Shown piece by piece: positions 16,091 through 24,555 of a stretch of 64,000 nt of DNA (its first letter is position 1; each line of letters starts with the position of its first letter). The notes below the pieces were generated by a model that made no database searches, was not told where the DNA came from, and saw only the letters and a program-made list of their open reading frames with translations. The stretch comes from Thermococcus sp. LS1 (GTDB taxonomy: Archaea > Methanobacteriota_B > Thermococci > Thermococcales > Thermococcaceae): assembly GCF_012027395.1 (NCBI RefSeq), contig NZ_SNUJ01000001.1, positions 248,001 to 312,000 of the forward strand, given 5' to 3'. The translations under genes and the position numbers were made by a program.

Positions 16091-16990
16091 TTATCTACTT
16101 TGCTCCTCCTTGGCCTTGATGAGCGCCCAGAGAAGCTCGTTCCTTGGAGCTTCAAGCCCCACGCTCCTCGCGTACTCCACTATCTTTCCGTGAATGTAGT
16201 CGACCTCCGTCCTCTTTCCCCTCTTTATGTCCTGGAGGGTTGAGTTGTAGTTCTCGCGGGTTTTCTCTATCGTGTCCCAGAGAAGCTCCAGTGGGTGGAT
16301 CTCGAACTCTATCCCCAGCTGCTGCGCCACCATGCATCCTTCGCGCGCTATATCCACGGAGATGCCCTCGAGGTAGGGGTTGTCCTTCAGAAAGCCGTTC
16401 TTCACCTCAAGAACCGTTCCGAGTCCGTTGATGACGGAGTTGACTATGGCCTTCGCCCACTTCCAGCCGATGACGTTCTCGGTTGTATGCGTTTCTATTC
16501 CGGCCCCGTTGAAGGTCTCCGCAACCTCTTCCACGAAGGGATGGGTTCCGGTAGGATACTTTCCTACGACCGTTATTCCCCTGCCGGTCCACTTCACCCT
16601 GCCCCACTCAACCAGCATGGCCCCGTTGGTGGTTATTCCCCCCATGACGTTTGGGGTTATCTTCAAAGCTAACTCCTCGTTCCCGAGGCCGTTCTGTATG
16701 CTCAGCACCCAAGTTTCTGGGCCGATGCAGTTCCTTGCGCACTCCAGGGCAGTTTTAGTTGAATACGACTTTGTGGCCAGTATGAGAAGATCGGGGGGCT
16801 CTTCAGGGGCGTAGAGGCTCGCATTAGGATAAACTGTGAACTCTTCAACACCAAGGACGTGAAGGCCGTTCTCATTTATCGCCCTCACCTGCTCCTCCCT
16901 GCCGATGAGCGTTACATCGTTTCCAGCCCTCGCCAGAAGGGCACCGAAAAGTGAGCCTATCGAACCCGCACCGAGGACGTAAACCTTCAT
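16091..16990 (-). CDS. panE: Ketopantoate reductase (2-dehydropantoate 2-reductase)
   Basis: A 299-aa NAD(P)H-dependent reductase of coenzyme A biosynthesis, reducing 2-dehydropantoate to pantoate. It has the N-terminal Rossmann loop [10 protein letters not shown], the motif [11 protein letters not shown], the catalytic Lys region [16 protein letters not shown], and [10 protein letters not shown]. In Thermococcus this enzyme is reported to prefer NADH and to be feedback-inhibited by CoA; that is knowledge of the family, not visible here. GGTGGTGAG precedes ATG 16990. It is divergent from trmJ with a 45-bp shared promoter and is the first gene of the panE-DUF47-serA run. Confidence 0.92.
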   Translation of the reverse strand: MKVYVLGAGSIGSLFGALLARAGNDVTLIGREEQVRAINENGLHVLGVEEFTVYPNASLYAPEEPPDLLILATKSYSTKTALECARNCIGPETWVLSIQNGLGNEELALKITPNVMGGITTNGAMLVEWGRVKWTGRGITVVGKYPTGTHPFVEEVAETFNGAGIETHTTENVIGWKWAKAIVNSVINGLGTVLEVKNGFLKDNPYLEGISVDIAREGCMVAQQLGIEFEIHPLELLWDTIEKTRENYNSTLQDIKRGKRTEVDYIHGKIVEYARSVGLEAPRNELLWALIKAKEEQSR

Positions 16991-17035
16991 CTCACCACCG
17001 CAACCGTTTAAAGCATCCTCCTTAAAGCCTTACCG

Positions 17036-17755
17036 ATGAAGCTCAAGGTGATTCTGGTCGAACCTGAGGGGCCCGCAAACATAGGCATGATAGCGAGAAC
17101 GATGAAGAACTTCGGCTTCAATGAGCTAGTTCTGGTCAATCCTAACATCACCGAGGAGAGCTATCTCTATGCAGTCCACGCGCGGGACGTTCTAGAGAGG
17201 GCCGTCATCGTCGAAACCTTCGAGGAAGCGCTGGAGCTCGTGGACCTGGCGGTGGGCACGACCGGGAAGCCGGGAAAGCGCTACATCCCGGACAGGGCAC
17301 CCATGATGCCCTGGGAGCTGAGGGAAGCACTCAAGAGCTATCCCGGAAGGGTCGGCCTCTTCTTCGGGCGCGAGAGCATCGGCCTGAAGAACGAGGAGCT
17401 TGAGAGGATGGATCTAACGGTCACCATCCCGACAAGCGAGATTTACCCAGTCATGAACCTCAGCCAGGCCGTTGCGGTGATACTCTACGAGCTGGCCAAG
17501 GGCGGAAGGGAAGCCATCCACCCCTCGCTCGAACCGGCAACGCGGGAGGAGAAGGAGACCCTCATCAGAACCTGGGAGAGGCTTTTGGATGTTCTGGATT
17601 ACCCGAAGGACCCCGAGAGGAGGGAGGTTTTCGTCAAGATTTTCCGGCGCTTCGTGGGGCGAACCATCCTCTACGGAAGGGAGGTTCACACGCTCATCGG
17701 ACCCTTGAGAAAAGCGGCGTTAAGACTGGAGGAATGTGGAGATGCTGAGCGTTGA
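17036..17755 (+). CDS. trmJ: SPOUT tRNA 2'-O-methyltransferase, TrmJ type
   Basis: A 239-aa SpoU/TrmJ-class methyltransferase. Motif 1 is EPEGPANIGMIARTMKNFG, motif 2 FFGRESIGLKNEEL, and motif 3, forming the AdoMet knot, is PVMNLSQAVAVILYE. Archaeal TrmJ methylates the 2'-OH of C32 in tRNA, which is the likely role. A TATA-like GTTTAAAG is centred about 26 nt before ATG 17036, implying a leaderless message. Its 3' end overlaps ogt by 14 bp, beginning a trmJ-ogt-TPR operon. Confidence 0.88.
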   Translation: MKLKVILVEPEGPANIGMIARTMKNFGFNELVLVNPNITEESYLYAVHARDVLERAVIVETFEEALELVDLAVGTTGKPGKRYIPDRAPMMPWELREALKSYPGRVGLFFGRESIGLKNEELERMDLTVTIPTSEIYPVMNLSQAVAVILYELAKGGREAIHPSLEPATREEKETLIRTWERLLDVLDYPKDPERREVFVKIFRRFVGRTILYGREVHTLIGPLRKAALRLEECGDAER

Positions 17756-18281
17756 GCGCTTTGATATCGCGGGGAAGGAAGTCTGGATCGCGGTGATTTT
17801 TGACGAGAAAATCCAGGGGATTACCTTCTCCTTGGATGGGGAGGGATTTCTGAGGGAGAGAATCGCCAACATGGCGTTCTTCCTCAAGAAAAGGGGTGTC
17901 AATGTCGAATTAACCTTACTGGAGTCAGACTACCCCAGACTCGTCCGCGATGTCATTCTTGGAAAACTCGAGAACGAGGAGCTCCTTCCGGAGCTGGGTT
18001 TTCTGGGTGTAACATCCTTTGAGCGCCGCGTTTACGAATGGCTAACAAAAAGGGTTAAAAGAGGAAGCGTTGTAACGTATGGAGAGCTGGCAAAGACCCT
18101 TGGAACTTCCCCGAGGGCCATTGGAGGGGCGATGAAGAGGAACCCCTACCCCATAGTCGTTCCCTGTCACAGAGTCGTGGCCCAAGACGGGCCCGGCTAT
18201 TACACGCCAAAGCTCGAGTACAAGACCTTCCTGCTGAAGCTTGAGGGGGTGGAAGAATGGACAAGCTCAAAGCGTACCTGA
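17742..18281 (+). CDS. ogt: Methylated-DNA-protein cysteine methyltransferase (O6-alkylguanine)
   Basis: A 179-aa suicide DNA-repair protein that transfers the alkyl group from O6-alkylguanine to its own Cys. The active-site motif PCHRV has Cys at about residue 142; the DNA-binding HTH contains TSPRAIGGAMKRNP, with the Arg finger. The N-terminus MLSVERF agrees well with the known hyperthermophile enzymes, so I start at ATG 17742 rather than GTG 17736. It overlaps trmJ (14 bp) and the TPR gene (25 bp). Confidence 0.95.
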   Translation: MLSVERFDIAGKEVWIAVIFDEKIQGITFSLDGEGFLRERIANMAFFLKKRGVNVELTLLESDYPRLVRDVILGKLENEELLPELGFLGVTSFERRVYEWLTKRVKRGSVVTYGELAKTLGTSPRAIGGAMKRNPYPIVVPCHRVVAQDGPGYYTPKLEYKTFLLKLEGVEEWTSSKRT

Positions 18282-19294
18282 TAGGATTCTTAATTGCCGT
18301 CATAGTGATAGCCGCCGGCATAGTCTGGTACGGTGGCTGGAAGCTGCTGCTCCAGGTGGTTTTAGCCCTTGGATTCCTCGGCGTCACGCTGATGCTGCTC
18401 TTCTTCACCGCGCTGACGTTCTACGCCGAGAGCTGGAAGTACGGAGGGATACTGGCGATTTTCACCGTCATCAGCGGCTATGGTCTCTACTTAAGTGCCA
18501 CTTGGAATCGCACCGATTGGCAGCATCTTTACCCCGTTGGTTGGATAATAGTATTCTTCGTTGCCATTCTTGCCTTCGGCATATGGTACATCAGCGAGCC
18601 CGATCTGGGCCTGGCCGACCGCTTCCGCTCGGCCGAGAAGCTCGAGAGGATGGGCAAGTACAAGGCAGCAGCCAGAAAGTACGAGAAGGCCGGCAACTAT
18701 CTGAAGGCCGCCGAGATGTACGAGAAGCTCGGCTGGATGGAGAGCGCCGCCTGGGCATACGAGAAGGCCGAGAAGTACGAGAAGGCGGCTGAGATATACG
18801 AGGCCCTCTATGAGAAGGAGAAGGACACCTACTACCTCAAGGAGGCCCACGAGTACTGGAAGAAGGCTGGGAACATGGACAGGGCAGCCAAGGCCCTTGA
18901 GAAGTACGCCGAGGAGGAGCCCTGGTTCTGGGAGGACGTCGCTAAGCTCTACGAGGAGCTGGGCAACGAGGAGAAGGCCAAGGAGGCATGGGAGAAGGCA
19001 CTGGAGTACTACACCAAGGAAGCCCAAGAAGAGGGCGTCTTCTGGGAGGACGTCGGAAACATAGCGAGGAAGCTCGGAAGGGAGGAGCTGGCAAAGGAAG
19101 CCTACCAGAAGTTCCTCGAGTACTGCCTCAAGGAGGCCGAAGAAGATCCGATGTGGTGGAAGCACGTCGCTGAGGCCTACGAGTACCTCGGCGAGAAGGA
19201 AAAGGCCGAAGAGGCAAAGAAGAAGTACGAGGAGTACAGGGCAAAAATAATGAAGGCGAACGAGGAGACCTCAAAGTTCCCAGGGGAAAAGTAA
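18257..19294 (+). CDS. Membrane-anchored TPR-repeat protein
   Basis: A 345-aa protein with four predicted N-terminal membrane helices (about residues 5-115) followed by at least six TPR-like helical hairpins (about 120-330) with the recurring pattern AAxKYEKAGNYxKAAEMYEKLG. The repeats are very rich in Lys, Glu and Tyr. TPR arrays mediate protein-protein contacts, so a scaffold on the cytoplasmic face of the membrane is likely, with unknown partners. The gene starts inside the ogt 3' end. The repetitive Lys/Glu code produces long spurious antisense frames. Confidence 0.85.
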   Translation: MDKLKAYLIGFLIAVIVIAAGIVWYGGWKLLLQVVLALGFLGVTLMLLFFTALTFYAESWKYGGILAIFTVISGYGLYLSATWNRTDWQHLYPVGWIIVFFVAILAFGIWYISEPDLGLADRFRSAEKLERMGKYKAAARKYEKAGNYLKAAEMYEKLGWMESAAWAYEKAEKYEKAAEIYEALYEKEKDTYYLKEAHEYWKKAGNMDRAAKALEKYAEEEPWFWEDVAKLYEELGNEEKAKEAWEKALEYYTKEAQEEGVFWEDVGNIARKLGREELAKEAYQKFLEYCLKEAEEDPMWWKHVAEAYEYLGEKEKAEEAKKKYEEYRAKIMKANEETSKFPGEK

Positions 19295-19324
19295 TCCCCT
19301 ATTCCTTTTCTTGGAGGTGAGAAA

Positions 19325-19804
19325 TTGTCAGGGGATAAACAACCAAAGGAGAGACCAAAGCTTAATATCCTCAAGCTGTCAAAGATGCCCATAGGGCTCG
19401 TGATGGAGAAGAACTTCCTCAGGCTTTCTCCCGATGATAAAATAGAGAAGCTCATAAAGGAGCTCGAGCATCCAACCTGCGCCGTCGTCATCGATGACGA
19501 TGGAAAGCTCCTCGGATTCATTTCGATCGACGAGATAATCAACCTCATAATCCCCCCCTCAGACTACATTCTCGTGGGACTTGACGCAATCAAGGAGGCA
19601 CACTTCGACTGGGACAGACCAGTGAAAGACATAATGAACCCCAGACCAATAATCCTCAGTCCGAACGACAGCCTCGGCTATGCCCTCGAAATGATGCTTG
19701 AAACCGGTATCAAGCAGTTTCCAGTTGTTGATAAGAAAAAGACCGTCCTAGGAACGTTTTCCGCCCAGAGTATTGTGAGGATTCTCAGGGTATTTGCCAG
19801 GTGA
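19325..19804 (+). CDS. CBS-domain pair protein, partner of the antiporter
   Basis: A 159-aa protein made almost entirely of two CBS motifs (about 30-85 and 95-155; VKDIMNPRPIILSPNDSLGYALEMML is the second). CBS pairs bind adenine nucleotides and gate enzymes or channels. It uses a TTG start at 19325 behind a good GGAGGTGA. The cation:proton antiporter gene begins 6 bp after its stop, so the pair is very likely cotranscribed, and I infer nucleotide-dependent control of that antiporter. Confidence 0.85.
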   Translation: MSGDKQPKERPKLNILKLSKMPIGLVMEKNFLRLSPDDKIEKLIKELEHPTCAVVIDDDGKLLGFISIDEIINLIIPPSDYILVGLDAIKEAHFDWDRPVKDIMNPRPIILSPNDSLGYALEMMLETGIKQFPVVDKKKTVLGTFSAQSIVRILRVFAR

Positions 19805-19810
19805 GTTCGT

Positions 19811-20977
19811 ATGGAACTCGAGCTGATACTCTACCTAGCCCTCATGCTCGCAGTTGCCGAGACCTTTGGATGGATATTCGCAAGGATAGAGCAACCAGTT
19901 GTCCTAGGCCAGATTATCGGCGGCATACTGCTCGGCATGTTCTTTCCCCCAACTACAGAAGTGAAGGATATTTCAATGCTCGGTGTCCTGCTCCTCCTCT
20001 TCCTGGCAGGTCTGGAAAGTAGCGTTGATGAGCTAAAGGAAGCTGGTAAGGCTGGGCTCTCTGTGGCAGTGGTTGGAGTTGCAATTGCCTTTCTCATGGG
20101 TTTCGGCATTGTGTATCCCTTCAAGGGCTTTGAACAGGCTCTCCTCTACGGTGCCCTAATGACCCCAACGAGCGTGAGCCTGACAGTTAGGGTTCTCATG
20201 GAGCTTGACGCGCTCAAGACTGTTGAGGGCAACACCATACTGACGGCCGCTATAGTCGATGATATTCTCGGCATAGTCATCCTGAGTATTGTCATTTCCA
20301 TGCTTGTCCAGGGAGGCATTAATCCAATTGGGATAGGACTCATCTTTGCCAAGGTTATCATCTTCATACTGGCCGCGATTTACGTTGTCCCGCCTGCGAT
20401 AGACAGACTGCTGAGAAAGGTCGTCCACCTGGGCTTTGCCGATTCGACGATAACCCTATCGATGGCGACTCTCTTCGCTTTTGCCTATTTAGCGGAGCAC
20501 ATGAATTTAGCCTCTATCCTTGGAGCCTACCTCTTCGGTCTCAGTCTAAGCGAGACTGAATTCAGAAGGCCAATATTCGAGCACACAAGGATCCTAGCCC
20601 ACTCTATGTTCATTCCGTTGTTCTTCGTTGACGTTGGCATGAACATTCCGCTCAGAAGCATCTCCGAGGTAGGAATCTTCGCACTGGTTTTCAGCCTCGG
20701 AGCGATAGCCAGCAAGGTTATAGGGTGCGGTCTCGGAGCTCTCCTGGCCGGACTTGACCGCAGACAGTCGCTTAGGGTTGGAATAGGCATGATTCCAAGA
20801 ATGGGCGTTGAGCTCGCGATGCTCGCCATAGCTATGAACGCTGGTATAGTCGGTGAGGATGCCTACGTGGTCATCGTGCTGATGATATTCCTGAGCACGC
20901 TTGTCACGCCGCCTCTCCTTAAGATGGCATTCAAAGAGGAAGCCTCATCGGAATATTCTCCCAACCTTTTGAGCTAG
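19811..20977 (+). CDS. CPA2-type cation:proton antiporter
   Basis: A 388-aa membrane protein with 11-13 helices in the Kef/NapA (CPA2) fold. Signatures: LGQIIGGILLGMF, LLFLAGLE, TPTSVSLTVRVL and the ion-site motif ILTAAIVDDILGIV with adjacent Asp residues. RMGVELAML near the end is also typical. It has no C-terminal RCK/TrkA domain; the CBS protein encoded directly upstream may take over that regulatory role. Na+ or K+ as exchanged ion cannot be decided from sequence. Confidence 0.9.
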   Translation: MELELILYLALMLAVAETFGWIFARIEQPVVLGQIIGGILLGMFFPPTTEVKDISMLGVLLLLFLAGLESSVDELKEAGKAGLSVAVVGVAIAFLMGFGIVYPFKGFEQALLYGALMTPTSVSLTVRVLMELDALKTVEGNTILTAAIVDDILGIVILSIVISMLVQGGINPIGIGLIFAKVIIFILAAIYVVPPAIDRLLRKVVHLGFADSTITLSMATLFAFAYLAEHMNLASILGAYLFGLSLSETEFRRPIFEHTRILAHSMFIPLFFVDVGMNIPLRSISEVGIFALVFSLGAIASKVIGCGLGALLAGLDRRQSLRVGIGMIPRMGVELAMLAIAMNAGIVGEDAYVVIVLMIFLSTLVTPPLLKMAFKEEASSEYSPNLLS

Positions 20978-21001
20978 GGATTTTCCTCAGGTTGCAGCGT
21001 G

Positions 21002-21182
21002 TCATTTCCTGTCCTTCTTGTATTTCTTCAGGTTTCCACGCCATAATGGATCTTTCCGCTTTTTCCATTCCCATATGATCAGGCCAATAACCAGCAACGC
21101 ACCAGAACCCACGGCAAAAGTTGTCCAAGGAGATTTCCGCTTTTTGTCTTCCTCAAAATTCCTTCGGAAAAAATTTAAACAT
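21002..21182 (-). pseudogene. Frameshifted small single-helix membrane protein gene
   Basis: A minus-strand frame from 21154 to 21002 encodes EEDKKRKSPWTTFAVGSG, then a clear membrane helix ALLVIGLIIWEW, and a basic tail ending in KKYKKDRK. It has no usable upstream start in its own frame. The frame just before it begins at ATG 21182 (MFKFFPKEF) and would join perfectly if one T of the TTTT at 21155-21158 were removed, giving a 59-aa protein. I read this as a small gene with a 1-nt frameshift (mutation, sequencing error or slippage site). It shares a divergent promoter region with NAC. GTG within the frame would give only 36 residues. Confidence 0.5.
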
Positions 21183-21256
21183 TACGCTCATAAATCGTCA
21201 TCGAAACTCGCCAACCTTTTTAAAATCCAGCCCGGATTTTTCTCAAGGTGATAGCG

Positions 21257-21592
21257 ATGATGGGAATGAACCCAAGGCAGATGAAGAAGCTCATGCGCCA
21301 GATGGGCATCAAGATGGAGGAGCTTGAAAACGTTGAGGAGGTCGTTATAAAGCTCCCAGACAGGGAGATAATCCTCCGTGACGTTTCAGCTATGGTGATA
21401 ACCGCTCAGGGCGAGAAGAGCTACCAGATAGTTGCTGGCAGGGAGGAAGTAAGGCCAATCCTCAAGATTTCCGAGGAGGATATCCAACTCGTCATGGAGC
21501 AGGCGGGCGTTGACTACGAGACGGCAAAGAAGGCGCTGGAAGAGGCAGAGGGCGACCTCGCGGAGGCCATTCTCAAGCTCACTGAGGGCTGA
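21257..21592 (+). CDS. nac: Nascent polypeptide-associated complex protein (NAC alpha)
   Basis: A 111-aa archaeal NAC homologue: Met-rich, basic N-terminus ([17 protein letters not shown]), the NAC beta-barrel domain (about 20-65; [20 protein letters not shown]), and a C-terminal UBA domain (about 75-111; [26 protein letters not shown]). It binds nascent chains at the ribosome exit as a homodimer. GGTGAT at 21247-21252 selects ATG 21257 over the in-frame GTG 21248. A strong TATA-like TTTTTAAAATCC lies at about 21214-21225. A T-rich stretch follows the stop. Confidence 0.94.
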   Translation: MMGMNPRQMKKLMRQMGIKMEELENVEEVVIKLPDREIILRDVSAMVITAQGEKSYQIVAGREEVRPILKISEEDIQLVMEQAGVDYETAKKALEEAEGDLAEAILKLTEG

Positions 21593-21631
21593 GAAATTTT
21601 CCTTTTATTAAATACAAAGTAGAAAGAGAAA

Positions 21632-21991
21632 TCACTCCGTTCCATGCTCTTTTTCAAAGGTCTCTATGGCCTTCATGAGCGGTATGAGGTGCATAAGTGC
21701 TGGACCGCCGGCCATGAGAACCGCGACGAGACCGGCCTCGATGAGCTCTTCTTTCTTAGCGCCCGCTTCGAGTGCCTTCTGGGTGTGGAGATAGATGCAC
21801 CACTCACAGCCCTGAGCTATGCCGAGGGCAAGGGCAATAAGCTCCTTCTCCCTCGTTGTGAGGGCCTTGTTGTCAACAACCTCGCGGAGGAACCTAGAAA
21901 AGGCGGCTATCTCTTTCGGGTGCTCCTTGCCGAGCTTGTCAAGGAGCTCCTCTATTTCCTTCAACTTAACCTGGACGTCCTCACAGTCCAT
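21632..21991 (-). CDS. AhpD-like / carboxymuconolactone decarboxylase family protein
   Basis: A 119-aa helical protein of the CMD/AhpD family. The redox motif CEWCIYLH (Cys-x-x-Cys plus His three residues later) is intact, indicating peroxide-linked thiol chemistry rather than decarboxylation. GGTGAT precedes ATG 21991 by 5 nt; ten further codons upstream are in frame but lack a ribosome site. It is monocistronic and divergent from hflX. The physiological partner is unknown. Confidence 0.87.
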   Translation of the reverse strand: MDCEDVQVKLKEIEELLDKLGKEHPKEIAAFSRFLREVVDNKALTTREKELIALALGIAQGCEWCIYLHTQKALEAGAKKEELIEAGLVAVLMAGGPALMHLIPLMKAIETFEKEHGTE

Positions 21992-22101
21992 GGGGATCAC
22001 CGTATAAAGATTGCATTCCAAGTTTAAAGGCCTATCCTAAACTTTGGGTTGAGAACTACCTGCTCCAAAAGGATATAAAGGGAGAAACTGAGGCTCTGAC
22101 G

Positions 22102-23388
22102 ATGAGAGCAATAGGGGTCATCAGAAAATCCAGGCGCGAGAGGATAAGCCGGGAAGAGTTCGAGGAGCTGTTAAGGAGTGCCGGCTACGAGGTAGTGGCG
22201 ATTCTCGAACAGAACCGTGAGGAGCACCCTAAGTACAATATCGGAAAGGGAAAGTTCGAGGAGCTCAAAGAGCTCGTGAGAGAGCTTCAGCCGGATAAGG
22301 TCATCTTCGCCAACAAGCTCACGCCAAGTCAGGCCTACAACCTCTGGAAAGAGCTGAGGGTGGAGATAATAGACAAGTGGCAGCTGGTTCTTGAGATATT
22401 CGAGAGGCGCGCGCATTCAAAAGAGGCAAAGCTCCAGGTGGAGCTGGCGAGCCTGCAGTATGAAATTCCTCTCGTAAAGGAGGCCATCAGGAGAATAAAG
22501 CTCGGCGATAGGGCAGGATTCAAGGGAATGGGTGAGTATCAGACCCAGCAGTATCTTAAGCACATCCGCTACCGTATGGGCAAGATAAGGAAGGAGCTGG
22601 AGAGGGTAAAGGCGGACCGCGAGGTTAAAAGGAAGCGCAGGGAAGAGGTTGGCTTCATTTTGCTCGCCTTAGCGGGCTACACGAACGCCGGAAAGTCAAC
22701 GCTCCTCAACACCCTCGCGAGGGAGGAGATAGAGGCGAGAGACCAGATGTTCACCACCCTGGACACGACAACGAGGCGCTTCAAGCTCGGCGGTAAGAGG
22801 GTTCTAGTCACCGACACGGTCGGCTTCATTGACGGCCTCCCGCCGTTTATCGTTGAAGCCTTCCACTCCACGCTGGAGGAGATAGTTAAGGCCGATATAG
22901 TCCTGCTCGTTCTCGATGTGAGCGAGCCCTGGCCGGAGATACGGAGGAAATTCCTGGCATCGCTCAACGTCTTGAGGGAGCTTAAGGCCTTGGATAAGCC
23001 TATGGTAGTCGTCCTCAACAAGAGGGACCTGACGAGCGAGGAGGACGTTAAAGATAAATCTGAGAGGATAATGGAAATAGTCGAGGAGAGGGGGATAAAC
23101 GTCTCCCGTGTCGTTTCCATCTCGGCCAAGTTCGGTCAGCTGGAGGAGCTCTACGGAGCGCTGGAAGAGGTGGTACTAACCCTGCCCAAGTACGGGGCCT
23201 TCGAGATAACCGTGAGGGAGCCTGAGAAAGTCCCTCAGGTCATGGCTCTGATAAATGCTATCGGTGAGGTTTTGTCGGTTGAGTACGGCGAGGAGACGAA
23301 AATAGAAGCCTACATCCAGACGGGAATGATAAAGGAGCTGACGAGGCTGGGGGTCGAGATAAAGCGGCTAAACCAGCCCCACCAATGA
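22102..23388 (+). CDS. hflX: Ribosome-associated GTPase HflX
   Basis: A 428-aa GTPase with the HflX N-terminal domain (glycine-rich NIGKGKFEEL), a coiled helical linker, and the G domain: G1 GYTNAGKST (about 191-199), G2 TTLDTTTR, G3 DTVGF, G4 NKRD. HflX binds the 50S subunit and splits stalled ribosomes. A TATA-like GATATAAAG sits about 26 nt before ATG 22102, so the transcript is probably leaderless. Its 3' end overlaps the convergent pit gene by 21 bp. Confidence 0.94.
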   Translation: MRAIGVIRKSRRERISREEFEELLRSAGYEVVAILEQNREEHPKYNIGKGKFEELKELVRELQPDKVIFANKLTPSQAYNLWKELRVEIIDKWQLVLEIFERRAHSKEAKLQVELASLQYEIPLVKEAIRRIKLGDRAGFKGMGEYQTQQYLKHIRYRMGKIRKELERVKADREVKRKRREEVGFILLALAGYTNAGKSTLLNTLAREEIEARDQMFTTLDTTTRRFKLGGKRVLVTDTVGFIDGLPPFIVEAFHSTLEEIVKADIVLLVLDVSEPWPEIRRKFLASLNVLRELKALDKPMVVVLNKRDLTSEEDVKDKSERIMEIVEERGINVSRVVSISAKFGQLEELYGALEEVVLTLPKYGAFEITVREPEKVPQVMALINAIGEVLSVEYGEETKIEAYIQTGMIKELTRLGVEIKRLNQPHQ

Positions 23389-24330
23389 GAAAGCATTGAA
23401 GATTCCAAGGGCGATGAATATCGCCGTCAGGGGCGTCGCCACCCAGCCAAAGACTATGTCCTTTATGACGGACTTGTCGACGCCTTCTCCCGCGATGAGG
23501 CCAACACCAATAACGCCGCCAACTATGGACTGACTGGAGCTCACCGGGAGACCGAAGATGTTGGCAAGGCTCACAGCTATTGCTGAGCCGAACTGTGCTG
23601 CAAAGGCCGAGATCGGGCCGAGGGCGGTTATCTTCTTTCCAACGGTGTGCATCACTGCGTAGCTGAAAGTTAAAGCGCCTATCGAGAGTGCTATCGCGCC
23701 AAAAATTCCCGCAACCTTTGGCTCCACGAAGCCGGCACCGACCAGAGGTCCAGATGCGTTCGCAACCTCATTGGTGCCGAAGTTGAAGGCCATGTAGGAA
23801 CCGCCCAGTATAGCGAGAGCCTTGTAGAGGACCTCAATCGTCGAGACGCTTTTTATGCTCGAGATAACTTTGGAATAGAACTTGTACAGAATTATCGCCA
23901 GAATCCCGGACAGTATGGGTGAGACAACCCATGCGGAGGCTATTTTAACGAGCGTGTACCAGTTGATCGGAGCGTTGACAGCAAGACCAACTCCTATCAC
24001 ACCACCAACTATGGCCTGAGTCGTGGAAACCGGAAGGCCCTTGACGGTGGCTATCGTGACCCATACGCCAGCGGCGAGAAGCGCTATTACCGCCATCTCC
24101 ATCGTTAGGTAGCCTTCGGGGACGATGCCCTTGCCGACGGTTTTCATAACCTTATAGCCCTTCAGATAGGCACCCATCAGGACGAATATCGCTATGGTGA
24201 GTGTTGCCTGCCGGAAGCTGAGTATTCCTGCACCCACCGCGGTACCCATGGCATTTGCCGAATCGTTGGAGCCTATATTCCAAGCGATGTAGAAGGCCAC
24301 TGCTATTGCTGCTATCACTAGCCCGTCCAT
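23368..24330 (-). CDS. pit: Inorganic phosphate transporter, PiT family
   Basis: A 320-aa permease with the duplicated PiT signature: WNIGSNDSANAMGTAVGAG near the N-terminus and FGTNEVANASGPLVGAG in the second half, plus two GLPVSTTQAIVGGVIG-type repeats (the second is GLPVSSSQSIVGGVIG). About ten membrane helices. It imports phosphate with H+ or Na+. GGTGG precedes ATG 24330 by 5 nt. The upstream region holds a perfect inverted repeat, listed separately. The DUF47 gene at 15.4 kb is a possible regulatory partner. Confidence 0.92.
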   Translation of the reverse strand: MDGLVIAAIAVAFYIAWNIGSNDSANAMGTAVGAGILSFRQATLTIAIFVLMGAYLKGYKVMKTVGKGIVPEGYLTMEMAVIALLAAGVWVTIATVKGLPVSTTQAIVGGVIGVGLAVNAPINWYTLVKIASAWVVSPILSGILAIILYKFYSKVISSIKSVSTIEVLYKALAILGGSYMAFNFGTNEVANASGPLVGAGFVEPKVAGIFGAIALSIGALTFSYAVMHTVGKKITALGPISAFAAQFGSAIAVSLANIFGLPVSSSQSIVGGVIGVGLIAGEGVDKSVIKDIVFGWVATPLTAIFIALGIFNAFSLVGLV

Positions 24331-24343
24331 GGAGACCACCTAT

Positions 24344-24371
24344 ATAGTCTATATATCTCCCTTTAGACTAT
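24344..24371. promoter_or_regulatory. Inverted repeat in the pit promoter
   Basis: ATAGTCTA (24344-24351) and TAGACTAT (24364-24371) are perfect complements separated by 12 nt. For pit (minus strand) they lie just downstream of a TATA-like TTTTTAAGCC at about 24373-24382, covering the expected transcription start, where an archaeal repressor would block RNA polymerase. Phosphate control is an inference. Confidence 0.5.
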
Positions 24372-24555
24372 GGCTTAAAAATTTTGCCAATGACTGCACG
24401 AACTTTTTTCGAGAAATGATGCCCCAATCGTGCCATTGACGACTGACAAAGTTCATGCCTACCCAAAGACACCTGCCGAAGGCTGCTTAACCCAATACCG
24501 AAACTTAAATAAATGCAATAGATGAATAAGTTTTGACAAATTTAAGGAGGCAGGA

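Noticed and set aside
18491-19165. Minus-strand Leu-rich frame opposite the TPR gene
   Set aside because: Same effect of Lys/Glu-rich repeats read in antisense.
20931-21128. 65-codon minus-strand frame after the antiporter
   Set aside because: It overlaps the antiporter end and has Cys/Trp-rich unnatural composition; the neighbouring frame with a membrane helix and Lys-rich tail is much more protein-like.
24396-24480. Box C/D sRNA before porG (ATGATG ... CTGA)
   Set aside because: The guide interval would be over 20 nt and no second pair of boxes is found.
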